Assembly (NCBI GenBank): GCA_944474755.1
Contig: OX104112.1
Coordinates: forward strand, 58,323,176 to 58,387,175
Origin: Limnoperna fortunei
Taxonomy: Eukaryota; Mollusca; Bivalvia; Mytilida; Modiolidae
Length of the DNA stretch: 64,000 nucleotides
Direction: 5' to 3'
Below the pieces are notes generated by a model. It worked only from the letters and a program-made list of their open reading frames with translations. It had not been told where the DNA came from and did not search any database. Of the stretch, positions 20,958-34,895 are shown one piece after another. Position 1 is the stretch's first letter, and the number at the start of each line of letters is the position of its first letter. The position numbers were made by a program, and so were the translations under genes.

Positions 20958-22758
20958 GTTGAAGTGTTGATTTTTTACTTTGTTGTCTAAAAGTTTGCAA
21001 GTCAATGATGTTATTAGTTCAGCCACTGCAGCTATAATGCTGTAACTTTCACTTTATTCTGTCAGATAACAGTAAACAATTAAAAAATACATCTTTCTGT
21101 CTAAATTTTACTCAAAAACATTAAAATTTATGGTTTTAAACAGTAAGTTACATGGCCTTGAATGGCATAAAATTGTCAGATTTCCTTGTAGACAGAAACA
21201 ACAAAGAATTTAAGAAAAAATTGCTAAATTACTCAAAGGAAAACAGAAGCGAAATTAATTTAGTTATTAAACACTATTGCAACTAAATAAATTTAATTTT
21301 GAACAAAAAAAAAAATACATGTGTGTACTTCAACCCTTTAGAACAGCAAAAAACAGCGCATGGGAAATCTGCAAGATTAGGTTCTATATGATATAGCTCA
21401 CAAATGTACTTTCAACCAAATCCATGATACTGTTTACCCCAAAAGCATGCAAAGCCAGTAAAATATGGTTTGTATTTTATTTATATCATTAATTTTTGTC
21501 TGAAAAACTGATCCAGTAGCAACAGATAGAGTCGGGTCATAATCTAGCACGCACTTTTCCCCCAAAACAAATTATGATTGCATGACCATTTCTACAAGAT
21601 GTATTTAAATCCAGCATTTTTCCTCAAATGCTTAATTTTACCAAGGGGAAACACTTGTAATTAACATTCATATTTCTACCTTTTAGCAATTAACAAAATA
21701 GACACTAATAAAGTTAAAACCTTGTCAACCAAGGGAGATAATTGTAGGCACTGAAGAATGTAAACAAACTATAAAATGAAGCTTTTATTGTTAATATATG
21801 ACATTGATCCATATTTAAAGAACAAAATTAGAAGATAATAATCCGATTCCTATTTTAGAAATACAATCACGGAAAAGTCTTCATGAGATTACAAAGATAG
21901 CTTAAACATTGTTTGTGTGAGGGGGGGGGGGTGCACATGTAGATGGAAAAAGCCAGGATATGCGCATATATATATAAAAGTGACATATCAGTAGGTGGAG
22001 TGGTTTCATTTGGTAACCATGGACCTTGTACACAATAAAAGCACTCGGTTACTAATTTTAAAAACATGTATTTTTGCTTTCACCATTTATTTCAAATTCT
22101 TGTATTGATGTTTACTTGTTTACAATATATGGTTACAACATCATAGCATTATGACGTCACAGTTTGCATGATGTCATAAAGGGTACTTCAAAACTCCTGG
22201 CTGTGTAAATCTCTTTTTTAAGAAACTTTGGAAATATTGCTTTTAACCTATTAATAATCAGTTGAATTTTAGTAAATACAAATGTACACCCATTTCTGAA
22301 CCATAATTATTTGATTTATATATTGAGTACTGTTTAAGAATGTTTGATTGTGAAATTAATACAAAAATTAGAAAGTACATGTAAAAATTTGTTCTAAAAG
22401 ATAAGTAATGTGCCCATTTTTCTTCTTAAAAAGGTAAAATTTTGATAACTTTGGAATTCAGTATTGATATTATTTAAAGATATAGCCTTCCTATGGTTTA
22501 TTATGACATATATATAGGTTGCGAAAGCGAAAACTTATCATCCAGCTATAGATATAATGACACATGAAAATTGTTGATTTTTTTTTTAAATCAAGTGTTG
22601 AGTTGAACAATTGAAAGCGTTAAAGTTTGTTCATAAAACAGGTTGAAACGGCTTTATTTTATTTCAGAATGAGATGAAACTTGGTAGATTTGCTCGTAAT
22701 ATGGGGAACAAAAATAAACTACAGTAAAAAGTATGAAAATTGAAAATTTTGTTTTCAA

Positions 22759-23219
22759 TTTGACAACGGCTCTGTAAATGAACTTTGACTGAGGGAGAGG
22801 AAAATAGTTCTTATTTTGATATTTGACTGCGCTAAACTGTAGCATAGACAGCGGATTTATTATTCAATGGAATTTTAATATTGGAGCTGTATTTAAAAAG
22901 CAGTTTCATATAGAATTTATAAATAAATTTATTCAGATAATTTATTAAATGTATTGGGTATTTTTTTATCTGATTGTTCAAAGCCTATTTCTGGACTATT
23001 TTATGGGTGTAAGGGAGTTTCCATGAGTACCCTTCGGATTTTCTAAATTTGCAAAAAATTTTATCTGACATGGCACCCCGAAAATTTAATGTGATATACG
23101 TGAAATTATTCCGGTCGTTTTGAGGGGTCTCTCATTACTCAACGAAACTTGGTGCCTAAGTGAGAGCAAAAAATGTCAATAGTTTCCCCTATACAAAAAT
23201 AATTAAGAGGCCGTTGTCA
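22759..23219. mobile_element. 461-bp TIR element, copy 2
   Basis: Same ends and sequence as the copy at 20497, flanked by gttttcaat on the left and gttgaagtg on the right. Confidence 0.85.
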
Positions 23220-26200
23220 AGTTGAAGTGTTGATTTTTTACTTTGTTGTCTAAAAGTTTGCAAGTCAATGATGTTATTAGTTCAGCCACTGCAGCTATAA
23301 TGCTGTAACTTTCACTTTATTCTGTCAGATAACAGTAAACAATTAAAAAATACATCTTTCTGTCTAAATTTTACTCAAAAACATTAAAATTTATGGTTTT
23401 AAACAGTAAGTTACATGGCCTTGAATGGCATAAAATTGTCAGATTTCCTTGTAGACAGAAACAACAAAGAATTTAAGAAAAAATTGCTAAATTACTCAAA
23501 GGAAAACAGAAGCGAAATTAATTTAGTTATTAAACACTATTGCAACTAAATAAATTTAATTTTGAACAAAAAAAAAAAATACATGTGTGTACTTCAACCC
23601 TTTAGAACAGCAAAAAACAGCGCATGGGAAATCTGCAAGATTAGGTTCTATATGATATAGCTCACAAATGTACTTTCAACCAAATCCATGATACTGTTTA
23701 CCCCAAAAGCATGCAAAGCCAGTAAAATATGGTTTGTATTTTATTTATATCATTAATTTTTGTCTGAAAAACTGATCCAGTAGCAACAGATAGAGTCGGG
23801 TCATAATCTAGCACGCACTTTTCCCCCAAAACAAATTATGATTGCATGACCATTTCTACAAGATGTATTTAAATCCAGCATTTTTCCTCAAATGCTTAAT
23901 TTTACCAAGGGGAAACACTTGTAATTAACATTCATATTTCTACCTTTTAGCAATTAACAAAATAGACACTAATAAAGTTAAAACCTTGTCAACCAAGGGA
24001 GATAATTGTAGGCACTGAAGAATGTAAACAAACTATAAAATGAAGCTTTTATTGTTAATATATGACATTGATCCATATTTAAAGAACAAAATTAGAAGAT
24101 AATAATCCGATTCCTATTTTAGAAATACAATCACGGAAAAGTCTTCATGAGATTACAAAGATAGCTTAAACATTGTTTGTGTGAGGGGGGGGGGGGTGCA
24201 CATGTAGATGGAAAAAGCCAGGATATGCGCATATATATATAAAAGTGACATATCAGTAGGTGGAGTGGTTTCATTTGGTAACCATGGACCTTGTACACAA
24301 TAAAAGCACTCGGTTACTAATTTTAAAAACATGTATTTTTGCTTTCACCATTTATTTCAAATTCTTGTATTGATGTTTACTTGTTTACAATATATGGTTA
24401 CAACATCATAGCATTATGACGTCACAGTTTGCATGATGTCATAAAGGGTACTTCAAAACTCCTGGCTGTGTAAATCTCTTTTTTAAGAAACTTTGGAAAT
24501 ATTGCTTTTAACCTATTAATAATCAGTTGAATTTTAGTAAATACAAATGTACACCCATTTCTGAACCATAATTATTTGATTTATATATTGAGTACTGTTT
24601 AAGAATGTTTGATTGTGAAATTAATACAAAAATTAGAAAGTACATGTAAAAATTTGTTCTAAAAGATAAGTAATGTGCCCATTTTTCTTCTTAAAAAGGT
24701 AAAATTTTGATAACTTTGGAATTCAGTATTGATATTATTTAAAGATATAGCCTTCCTATGGTTTATTATGACATATATATATAGGTTGCGAAAGCGAAAA
24801 CTTATCATCCAGCTATAGATATAATGACACATGAAAATTGTTGATTTTTTTTTTAAATCAAGTGTTGAGTTGAACAATTGAAAGCGTTAAAGTTTGTTCA
24901 TAAAACAGGTTGAAACGGCTTTATTTTATTTCAGAATGAGATGAAACTTGGTAGATTTGCTCGTAATATGGGGAACAAAAATAAACTACAGTAAAAAGTA
25001 TGAAAATTGAAAATTTTGTTTTCAAAGTTGAAGTGTTGATTTTTTACTTTGTTGTCTAAAAGTTTGCAAGTCAATGATGTTATTAGTTCAGCCACTGCAG
25101 CTATAATGCTGTAACTTTCACTTTATTCTGTCAGATAACAGTAAACAATTAAAAAATACATCTTTCTGCCTAAATTTTACTCAAAAACATTAAAATTTAT
25201 GGTTTTAAACAGTAAGTTACATGGCCTTGAATGGCATAAAATTGTCAGATTTCCTTGTAGACAGAAACAACAAAGAATTTAAGAAAAAATTGCTAAATTA
25301 CTCAAAGGAAAACAGAAGCGAAATTAATTTAGTTATTAAACACTATTGCAACTAAATAAATTTAATTTTGAACAAAAAAAAAAAATACATGTGTGTACTT
25401 CAACCCTTTAGAACAGCAAAAAACAGCGCATGGGAAATCTGCAAGATTAGGTTCTATATGATATAGCTCACAAATGTACTTTCAACCAAATCCATGATAC
25501 TGTTTACCCCAAAAGCATGCAAAGCCAGTAAAATATGGTTTGTATTTTATTTATATCATTAATTTTTGTCTGAAAAACTGATCCAGTAGCAACAGATAGA
25601 GTCGGGTCATAATCTAGCACGCACTTTTCCCCCAAAACAAATTATGATTGCATGACCATTTCTACAAGATGTATTTAAATCCAGCATTTTTCCTCAAATG
25701 CTTAATTTTACCAAGGGGAAACACTTGTAATTAACATTCATATTTCTACCTTTTAGCAATTAACAAAATAGACACTAATAAAGTTAAAACCTTGTCAACC
25801 AAGGGAGATAATTGTAGGCACTGAAGAATGTAAACAAACTATAAAATGAAGCTTTTATTGTTAATATATGACATTGATCCATATTTAAAGAACAAAATTA
25901 GAAGATAATAATCCGATTCCTATTTTAGAAATACAATCACGGAAAAGTCTTCATGAGATTACAAAGATAGCTTAAACATTGTTTGTGTGAGGGGGGGGGG
26001 TGCACATGTAGATGGAAAAAGCCAGGATATGCGCATATATATATAAAAGTGACATATCAGTAGGTGGAGTGGTTTCATTTGGTAACCATGGACCTTGTAC
26101 ACAATAAAAGCACTCGGTTACTAATTTTAAAAACATGTATTTTTGCTTTCACCATTTATTTCAAATTCTTGTATTGATGTTTACTTGTTTACAATATATG

Positions 26201-26825
26201 GTTACAACATCATAGCATTATGACGTCACAGTTTGCATGATGTCATAAAGGGTACTTCAAAACTCCTGGCTGTGTAAATCTCTTTTTTAAGAAACTTTGG
26301 AAATATTGCTTTTAACCTATTAATAATCAGTTGAATTTTAGTAAATACAAATGTACACCCATTTCTGAACCATAATTATTTGATTTATATATTGAGTACT
26401 GTTTAAGAATGTTTGATTGTGAAATTAATACAAAAATTAGAAAGTACATGTAAAAATTTGTTCTAAAAGATAAGTAATGTGCCCATTTTTCTTCTTAAAA
26501 AGGTAAAATTTTGATAACTTTGGAATTCAGTATTGATATTATTTAAAGATATAGCCTTCCTATGGTTTATTATGACATATATATAGGTTGCGAAAGCGAA
26601 AACTTATCATCCAGCTATAGATATAATGACACATGAAAATTGTTGATTTTTTTTTTAAATCAAGTGTTGAGTTGAACAATTGAAAGCGTTAAAGTTTGTT
26701 CATAAAACAGGTTGAAACGGCTTTATTTTATTTCAGAATGAGATGAAACTTGGTAGATTTGCTCGTAATATGGGGAACAAAAATAAACTACAGTAAAAAG
26801 TATGAAAATTGAAAATTTTGTTTTC

Positions 26826-27286
26826 AATTTGACAACGGCTCTGTAAATGAACTTTGACTGAGGGAGAGGAAAATAGTTCTTATTTTGATATTTGACTGCG
26901 CTAAACTGTAGCATAGACAGCGGATTTATTATTCAATGGAATTTTAATATTGGAGCTGTATTTAAAAAGCAGTTTCATATAGAATTTATAAATAAATTTA
27001 TTCAGATAATTTATTAAATGTATTGGGTATTTTTTTATCTGATTGTTCAAAGCCTATTTCTGGACTATTTTATGGGTGTAAGGGAGTTTCCATGAGTACC
27101 CTTCGGATTTTCTAAATTTGCAAAAAATTTTATCTGACATGGCACCCCGAAAATTTAATGTGATATACGTGAAATTATTCCGGTCGTTTTGAGGGGTCTC
27201 TCATTACTCAACGAAACTTGGTGCCTAAGTGAGAGCAAAAAATGTCAATAGTTTCCCCTATACAAAAATAATTAAGAGGCCGTTGT
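26826..27286. mobile_element. 461-bp TIR element, copy 3
   Basis: Same ends as the other copies; flanks are identical to those of copy 2. Confidence 0.85.
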
Positions 27287-29097
27287 CAAGTTGAAGTGTT
27301 GATTTTTTACTTTGTTGTCTAAAAGTTTGCAAGTCAATGATGTTATTAGTTCAGCCACTGCAGCTATAATGCTGTAACTTTCACTTTATTCTGTCAGATA
27401 ACAGTAAACAATTAAAAAATACATCTTTCTGTCTAAATTTTACTCAAAAACATTAAAATTTATGGTTTTAAACAGTAAGTTACATGGCCTTGAATGGCAT
27501 AAAATTGTCAGATTTCCTTGTAGACAGAAACAACAAAGAATTTAAGAAAAAATTGCTAAATTACTCAAAGGAAAACAGAAGCGAAATTAATTTAGTTATT
27601 AAACACTATTGCAACTAAATAAATTTAATTTTGAACAAAAAAAAAAAATACATGTGTGTACTTCAACCCTTTAGAACAGCAAAAAACAGCGCATGGGAAA
27701 TCTGCAAGATTAGGTTCTATATGATATAGCTCACAAATGTACTTTCAACCAAATCCATGATACTGTTTACCCCAAAAGCATGCAAAGCCAGTAAAATATG
27801 GTTTGTATTTTATTTATATCATTAATTTTTGTCTGAAAAACTGATCCAGTAGCAACAGATAGAGTCGGGTCATAATCTAGCACGCACTTTTCCCCCAAAA
27901 CAAATTATGATTGCATGACCATTTCTACAAGATGTATTTAAATCCAGCATTTTTCCTCAAATGCTTAATTTTACCAAGGGGAAACACTTGTAATTAACAT
28001 TCATATTTCTACCTTTTAGCAATTAACAAAATAGACACTAATAAAGTTAAAACCTTGTCAACCAAGGGAGATAATTGTAGGCACTGAAGAATGTAAACAA
28101 ACTATAAAATGAAGCTTTTATTGTTAATATATGACATTGATCCATATTTAAAGAACAAAATTAGAAGATAATAATCCGATTCCTATTTTAGAAATACAAT
28201 CACGGAAAAGTCTTCATGAGATTACAAAGATAGCTTAAACATTGTTTGTGTGAGGGGGGGGGGGGGGGGGGTGCACATGTAGATGGAAAAAGCCAGGATA
28301 TGCGCATATATATATAAAAGTGACATATCAGTAGGTGGAGTGGTTTCATTTGGTAACCATGGACCTTGTACACAATAAAAGCACTCGGTTACTAATTTTA
28401 AAAACATGTATTTTTGCTTTCACCATTTATTTCAAATTCTTGTATTGATGTTTACTTGTTTACAATATATGGTTACAACATCATAGCATTATGACGTCAC
28501 AGTTTGCATGATGTCATAAAGGGTACTTCAAAACTCCTGGCTGTGTAAATCTCTTTTTTAAGAAACTTTGGAAATATTGCTTTTAACCTATTAATAATCA
28601 GTTGAATTTTAGTAAATACAAATGTACACCCATTTCTGAACCATAATTATTTGATTTATATATTGAGTACTGTTTAAGAATGTTTGATTGTGAAATTAAT
28701 ACAAAAATTAGAAAGTACATGTAAAAATTTGTTCTAAAAGATAAGTAATGTGCCCATTTTTCTTCTTAAAAAGGTAAAATTTTGATAACTTTGGAATTCA
28801 GTATTGATATTATTTAAAGATATAGCCTTCCTATGGTTTATTATGACATATATATAGGTTGCGAAAGCGAAAACTTATCATCCAGCTATAGATATAATGA
28901 CACATGAAAATTGTTGATTTTTTTTTTAAATCAAGTGTTGAGTTGAACAATTGAAAGCGTTAAAGTTTGTTCATAAAACAGGTTGAAACGGCTTTATTTT
29001 ATTTCAGAATGAGATGAAACTTGGTAGATTTGCTCGTAATATGGGGAACAAAAATAAACTACAGTAAAAAGTATGAAAATTGAAAATTTTGTTTTCA

Positions 29098-29558
29098 ATT
29101 TGACAACGGCTCTGTAAATGAACTTTGACTGAGGGAGAGGAAAATAGTTCTTATTTTGATATTTGACTGCGCTAAACTGTAGCATAGACAGCGGATTTAT
29201 TATTCAATGGAATTTTAATATTGGAGCTGTATTTAAAAAGCAGTTTCATATAGAATTTATAAATAAATTTATTCAGATAATTTATTAAATGTATTGGGTA
29301 TTTTTTTATCTGATTGTTCAAAGCCTATTTCTGGACTATTTTATGGGTGTAAGGGAGTTTCCATGAGTACCCTTCGGATTTTCTAAATTTGCAAAAAATT
29401 TTATCTGACATGGCACCCCGAAAATTTAATGTGATATACGTGAAATTATTCCGGTCGTTTTGAGGGGTCTCTCATTACTCAACGAAACTTGGTGCCTAAG
29501 TGAGAGCAAAAAATGTCAATAGTTTCCCCTATACAAAAATAATTAAGAGGCCGTTGTC
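29098..29558. mobile_element. 461-bp TIR element, copy 4 (array right edge)
   Basis: Same ends; the right flank changes here to ttgataagttaac, the start of non-repeated DNA. Confidence 0.85.
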
Positions 29559-30009
29559 AATTGATAAGTTAACTTTTCTGGTTATATATGTAAAGATCCA
29601 TTAAGAGATTGTTGAATAGGATTATGCTCACAATATTTCAATCAACACTACATAAAAATCTCGATAAAAGGCACCTTAACTTCACTGAACCAATAAAAAC
29701 CAGTGGCCACAAAAATGAAAAACTTGTACAAAAGAAACAATTATTCATGTTATATCATTGTACCAAAAAAACTTTCACACAAGATTTTGGTCAGAACAAT
29801 CTTGAAATTTGCAATATCAGTGGCCCTGTTATGAAAATACACCAACCACATGCAGCCTCAATATTTATCATACTTGTTCCTGTACAGAAAATAAAAAAAA
29901 CCCAATTAAATCTTCATTATTTGTTAAGTTTGGAATGACTAGCTTTTCTTATTTTTTTACTGGGTGTTTACTACTGTACATGTATAATCACTGAAGTGGA
30001 TTATATTAT
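29559..30009 (+). other. Unique segment between tandem array and right arm
   Basis: Contains an ATG frame of 109 codons (29609-29938) with no recognisable domain; codon content is AT-driven and I do not support it as a gene. Confidence 0.3.
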
Positions 30010-31500
30010 TTGTTACTTATTTATAATGATGTAACCATTTTAGAGAATGTCCCCCTGAAAATGTAAAGTTTTTTCAATAAACAAGTTGAATCTTATTTGT
30101 AACTCTTTAATAATGATGTAACCTAAATGTAACCATTTTAGAGAATGTCCCCCTGAAAATGTAAAGTTTTTTCAATAAACAAGTTGAATCTTATTTGTAA
30201 CTCTTTAATAATGATGTAACCTAAATGTAACCATTTTAGAAAATGTTCCTCTGAAAATGTAAAGTTTTTCTATAAACAAGATGTAACTCCTTGTAACTCT
30301 TTTATAATGATGTAACCTAAATGTAACCGTTTTAGAAAATGTCCCCCTAAAATATAACGATTTTTCTATAAAAAAGTTGTACCTTATTTGTAACTCATTT
30401 ATAATGATGTAACCTAAATGTAACCATTTTAGAAAATGTTCCTCTGAAAATGTAAAGTTTTTCTATAAACAAGATGTAACTCCTTGTAACTCTTTTATAA
30501 TGATGTAACCTAAATGTAACCGTTTTAGAAAATGTCCCCCTAAAATATAACGATTTTTCTATAAAAAAGTTGTACCTTATTTGTAACTCATTTATAATGA
30601 TGTAACCTAAATGTAACCATTTTAGAAAATGTCCCCCTAAAATATAACGATTGTTCTATAAAAAAGTTGTAACTTATTTGTAACTCATTTATAATGATGT
30701 AACCTAAATGTAACCATTTTAGAAAATGTTCCCCTAAAAATATAACGATTTTTCTGTAAGAAAAGTTGTACCTTTGTAACTCATTTATAATGATGTAACC
30801 TAAATGTAACCATTTTAGAAAATGTTCCTCTGAAAATGTAAAGTTTTTCTATAAACAAAATGTAACTCCTTGTAACTCTTTTATAATGATGTAACCTAAA
30901 TGTAACCGTTTTAGAAAATGTCCCCCTAAAATATAACGATTTTTCTATAAAAAAGTTGTACCTTATTTGTAACTCATTTATAATGATGTAACCTAAATGT
31001 AACCATTTTAGAAAATGTTCCCCTAAAAATATAACGATTTTTCTATAAGAAAAGTTGTACCTTTGTAACTCATTTATAATGATGTAACCTAAATGTAACC
31101 ATTTTAGAAAATGTTCCTCTGAAAATGTAAAGTTTTTCTATAAACAAGATGTAACTCCTTGTAACTCTTTTATAATGATGTAACCTAAATGTAACCGTTT
31201 TAGAAAATGTCCCCCTAAAATATAACGATTTTTCTATAAAAAAGTTGTACCTTATTTGTAACTCATTTATAATGATGTAACCTAAATGTAACCATTTTAG
31301 AAAATGTCCCCCTAAAAATATAACGATTTTTCTATAAAAAAGTTGTACCTTATTTGTAACTCATTTATAATGATGTAACCTAAATGTAACCATTTTAGAA
31401 AATGTTCCCCTAAAAATATAACGATTTTTCTATAAGAAAAGTTGTACCTTTGTAACTGATTTATAATGATGTAACCTAAATGTAACCTATTTTCAATGAA
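30010..31500 (-). repeat. Right-arm tandem array
   Basis: About 16 units of roughly 90 bp with 'gatgtaacctaaatgtaacc', 'attttagaaaatgtccccc' and 'ttgtaactcatttataat', the complement of the left-arm unit. A degenerate continuation reaches about 31800, including the same ctggttaca words. Confidence 0.88.
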
Positions 31501-32142
31501 GTCTCAAATATTAATTGAGACCCTGTAACTGCTTGTCAGAAATGTAACCCTTTTATTAATAATGTAACCTATATGTAACCAAGTAAAATTACATTCCCAA
31601 ATATTTAAAAAAAAACATTGTAACTGTTTTTCTCTATTGTAACCTATTATCAATGGTGTAACCTAAATGTAACCATTTTAACATACACATATATTAAATA
31701 ATAAATACTTCACTTTAAAACAATTTTTCTTATTTGTAACCTTTGTATAAAGTATTGTACATCTACCCTATACAAAAAGTGTAACCTTGTAACTGGTTAC
31801 AAATCTTTACTATATATAATGTGCACTAATTTCTTGCCATATCTAATATTTTTATTTAGTGCTCCAGTTGCTTATTTTTGTGATCTTCTTTGTTACCATT
31901 ATTATATCATTTATCGTAATAAAATTTGAAAAATGCAAGTTTTCATATTTCACATATTTCATTTTTTAGTCAGTTTTCTTGACGCATTGCCGAACAAATC
32001 CAAGATGTATAAAGACAACAGATGTTTAGTTCACTTAAAATAATAAAAGATTTAATATGCACACTTAGAATCACAAACTAATTATAAACTTACAACATAC
32101 AATAGAAATTATTACCACACTCCATTCAATACAAAGAACCTG

Positions 32143-32362
32143 AACACAATATGCCGACTAATTAAAAATAAAGTTGAGTAAAATAATCAAGAAACATTTA
32201 ATTGATCACTCTTTACCTTTTTAATACATACAATTTCATTACGATTTCATAAAATTTTAGTCGGGTACGAATTGACCATCCGTCGGGTACGAATTGACTC
32301 AGCGATAGGTATGAATTGACCATATTTGTAAGGGTACCAAATGGTCAGGGTACGAAATGACC
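32143..32362 (-). repeat. Right terminal inverted repeat with 15-bp subrepeats
   Basis: gggtacgaattgacc and variants occur five times between 32260 and 32362, followed inward by tacaatttcattacgattt and tgccgactaatt, matching the left end in inverse orientation. Confidence 0.8.
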
Positions 32363-32363
32363 A

Positions 32364-34895
32364 GTTCCCGGTCAAATCGTCCCTGTCAAAAACTCCCCCA
32401 CTTTTTTGCAAAATTGCACTCCTGTAAAAACGCCCTGCCTTAAGCAAATAGCCCCACTTAACAAAATGGACCTCTTAAAAAACGCCCCCGTCTTGAGCAA
32501 AAATACCTCACTGGCATAAGTCACTACATACACATATTATAAAATTGTGGCCAAAGAAAAGTTACTTGCCATCCTTATTGTGCATGTAAATCACTTTTAT
32601 CTGTCTCTGAAATGGCGTTTTACTTTATTCGCATTTAGTGAATTTACTTCTATTTGAAAAATCTTTTGATCTCTCACCCTTAATTTATGAATTTGACTCT
32701 AACTTGTGCATGGCTCATGTTTTCTATAACATAAAACCTCCCATTTCACGTTTATATTTTCATCTGTCTTTTACATTTTTTATAATTATTTGAAATGTGA
32801 GGTTTTATCTGTCAGTTGAAATTTCTCGGAGCAAAATTTTGTCAGAAGTTCGGTATATTTGAACATGTGAAATATAATGAAGCTAACATAAACACAAAGA
32901 CTATACCTGTTTTCAATAAATTAAACTATGTTCACTTAAGTAATCCATGTTTGAAATATCCAGTCGAAACTTTACCTGGAGCTGACATTTTGAATATAAT
33001 GGTAAATCAAAATTATGGAATCAATTTGTATTTAATTGCGGATAGAATACAATTTGTCGTAATTGCAACAAATGAAAAATTCGTTTCTTCAAAAACAAAT
33101 GCATAAGATAGATTGAAATGGTGTCGGTCATTCAATGTAATGGGAGTGAAGGGGTATCTCAAATAAAACTTTAAACAGGACTTCAAACGATATTCTACGG
33201 TAAGACAATTTTTAGAAAATTTAGATATTTTTCTTTAAGTTTAGCATAGTTTGCATGGGTGTCCAAACTTTTTTCATATCAAACTTATCCTAAACATTCC
33301 GCATGATTTTCTTGGGTAATTTGCGCACAGGACAATGTGTTTAAAGATGAAACCTCGAATTTCACTAAAAACATAAAATATCAATATCTGATAAAAAATG
33401 TTGAAAATAAACATGAAATGAGAGGTTGTATTAATAGAACTAGGCTCATGTACCATAGAGCTGATGTTTTATGCGAGTGCTTCACTGTTATATACATAAC
33501 CAGTGAGTTATTTATTACATGGATAAAAAATATATAATGATTGCAATATTCATATTTGTTACTAAATTGTAACAGTACTCATTAAGATCATTGTCACATT
33601 TAGGGTTAGAAGCAGAATATTTTGGGCCAAATTGATAAAACACAATACCATTTCTATAGAGTTCTGAACAAAAAAAAACTTAATTTAAGTCAATTGATTT
33701 TAATATAATTGAAAATGTGCAATTAATAAGATTAAAAATATATTTAAAATTATATAATCTTATTTCCATTAATTATATTGAACTTAATTTTAAAGGTGTT
33801 TAACATCAGAAACAATTAAATAACAATTTTATCATAAAAATAATCATAAATGCAATTATTATTTTGGACAAAATGACACCTTATATTTGCTGTGAGAACA
33901 AAGGTGTCAAAGTAATTAGCATACAGACAATTCAATTACACATTGTTACACTTCATTCATAAATCAAATAAACATCAATCAGTGGTAACACAAAAGTGTG
34001 ATGTCAGTGAATTAAGGTCATTAAAATTTGCTTGTGTCTGAAATGACTGCAATTTTTTTGTGTTATGACCTGCTCTCACATGCTCTCCCAGCACTTGTTC
34101 ATCTGTCCCATGATTTTTTGTAATTGTTAATTGGTATGTTTTTTCTTTGATCTTCTTGACTGATAATATTTTTTAATCACCCCTAAATGACAAGATATTC
34201 AAAAATGTCTGTTAACACAAGTTACATGCAGAGTGGTTTACTTCCTTCTGTCAAATTGCTGAAATGAAAATGATGTCGTGCATCATTCAGGTTAGATTGC
34301 TTTACTGCTGATTCACATGAAAAAAAGTGGTCCATGAAATAAATTTGAATTAAATTTAATTAAAATTAATGCTGAAATTGAATTGTTGATAATCAAAATA
34401 ATAGTGATTTTCTATTTTTGGACTGACAATATCAATTGGTATATCTAAACTTTGTTCATCTAGATATTCTACTTGATATTGTCAGTCTATATACATTTTC
34501 ATCTTCTCTGAAGCTAATGGGCTTAATATTGAATCATACTAGGCAGGAATAATGTTTGTAAGGTCTCTTCATTCCATCTTTGGATAAACAAGTGTGGCTG
34601 CCATTAGATATTCTTTCTTCTGGTTGACTGAAACTTTAAAAATTTCTTTAGAAACTAGGAGATAAAATGTTTTGTAACTTGGTAAAAACTATGTCTGCAA
34701 GGTCCTCCAGAAAGATTCCTCATTTAGTGTGAATGCTGTTAATCCAGCACCAAAGGAAATTATTGTTTCTGATTTCCTCAAATTTAAAAAAAAACTTTCT
34801 TAGGAACTTAAATGTTATTGAATTGTTATATTGCAAAATTATACTATGAGAGGTCTGTTTCAATGGTAACAAAGATTTCCAATTTGAACAAACTG
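32364..34895. other. Intergenic, no supported gene
   Basis: AT-rich. From 32385 to 32520 there are loosely repeated 'aaaaacgccc' and 'ttgagcaaaa' words. A 96-codon frame (32816-33106) shows no family features. A perfect 15-bp stem gactgacaatatcaa (34421-34435) with its complement (34473-34487) closes a 37-nt loop. Confidence 0.4.

Larger units (their letters stand above)
20497..29558 (+). repeat. Tandem array: 461-bp TIR element alternating with a 1.80 kb spacer
   Basis: The order is TIR element (20497-20957), spacer, TIR element (22759), spacer, spacer without element (join at 25024), TIR element (26826), spacer, TIR element (29098-29558). The array begins and ends with the TIR element. Copies are almost identical: apart from homopolymer and TA-repeat lengths I noticed one substitution (ctttctgcct near 25165 versus ctttctgtct). 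A poly-G tract varies: 11 G near 21921, 12 near 24185, 10 near 25991, 18 near 28254. No open frame over about 72 codons; the recurring short minus-strand frames are not genes. Confidence 0.9.
18161..32362. mobile_element. 14.2 kb foldback-like composite element
   Basis: The two ends are inverted copies: ggtcatttcgtaccctgacc at 18161 and its complement ggtcagggtacgaaatgacc ending at 32362, with similarity continuing inward about 210 bp. Further in, the left arm (18640-19470) is a tandem array of units containing 'ggttacatttaggttacatc', and the right arm (30010-31500) is the same type of array in inverse orientation. Between the arms are a PHD-finger ORF and a 2.26 kb tandem array. Long inverted arms built of short tandem repeats define foldback elements (Drosophila FB, sea urchin TU). 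No transposase is recognised inside, so it is probably mobilised in trans. Confidence 0.72.

Noticed and set aside
22654..29185. Recurring 63-codon minus-strand frame (22654, 26723, 28994)
   Set aside because: Same stretch in each tandem copy, spanning the TIR junction; AT-rich with no family features.
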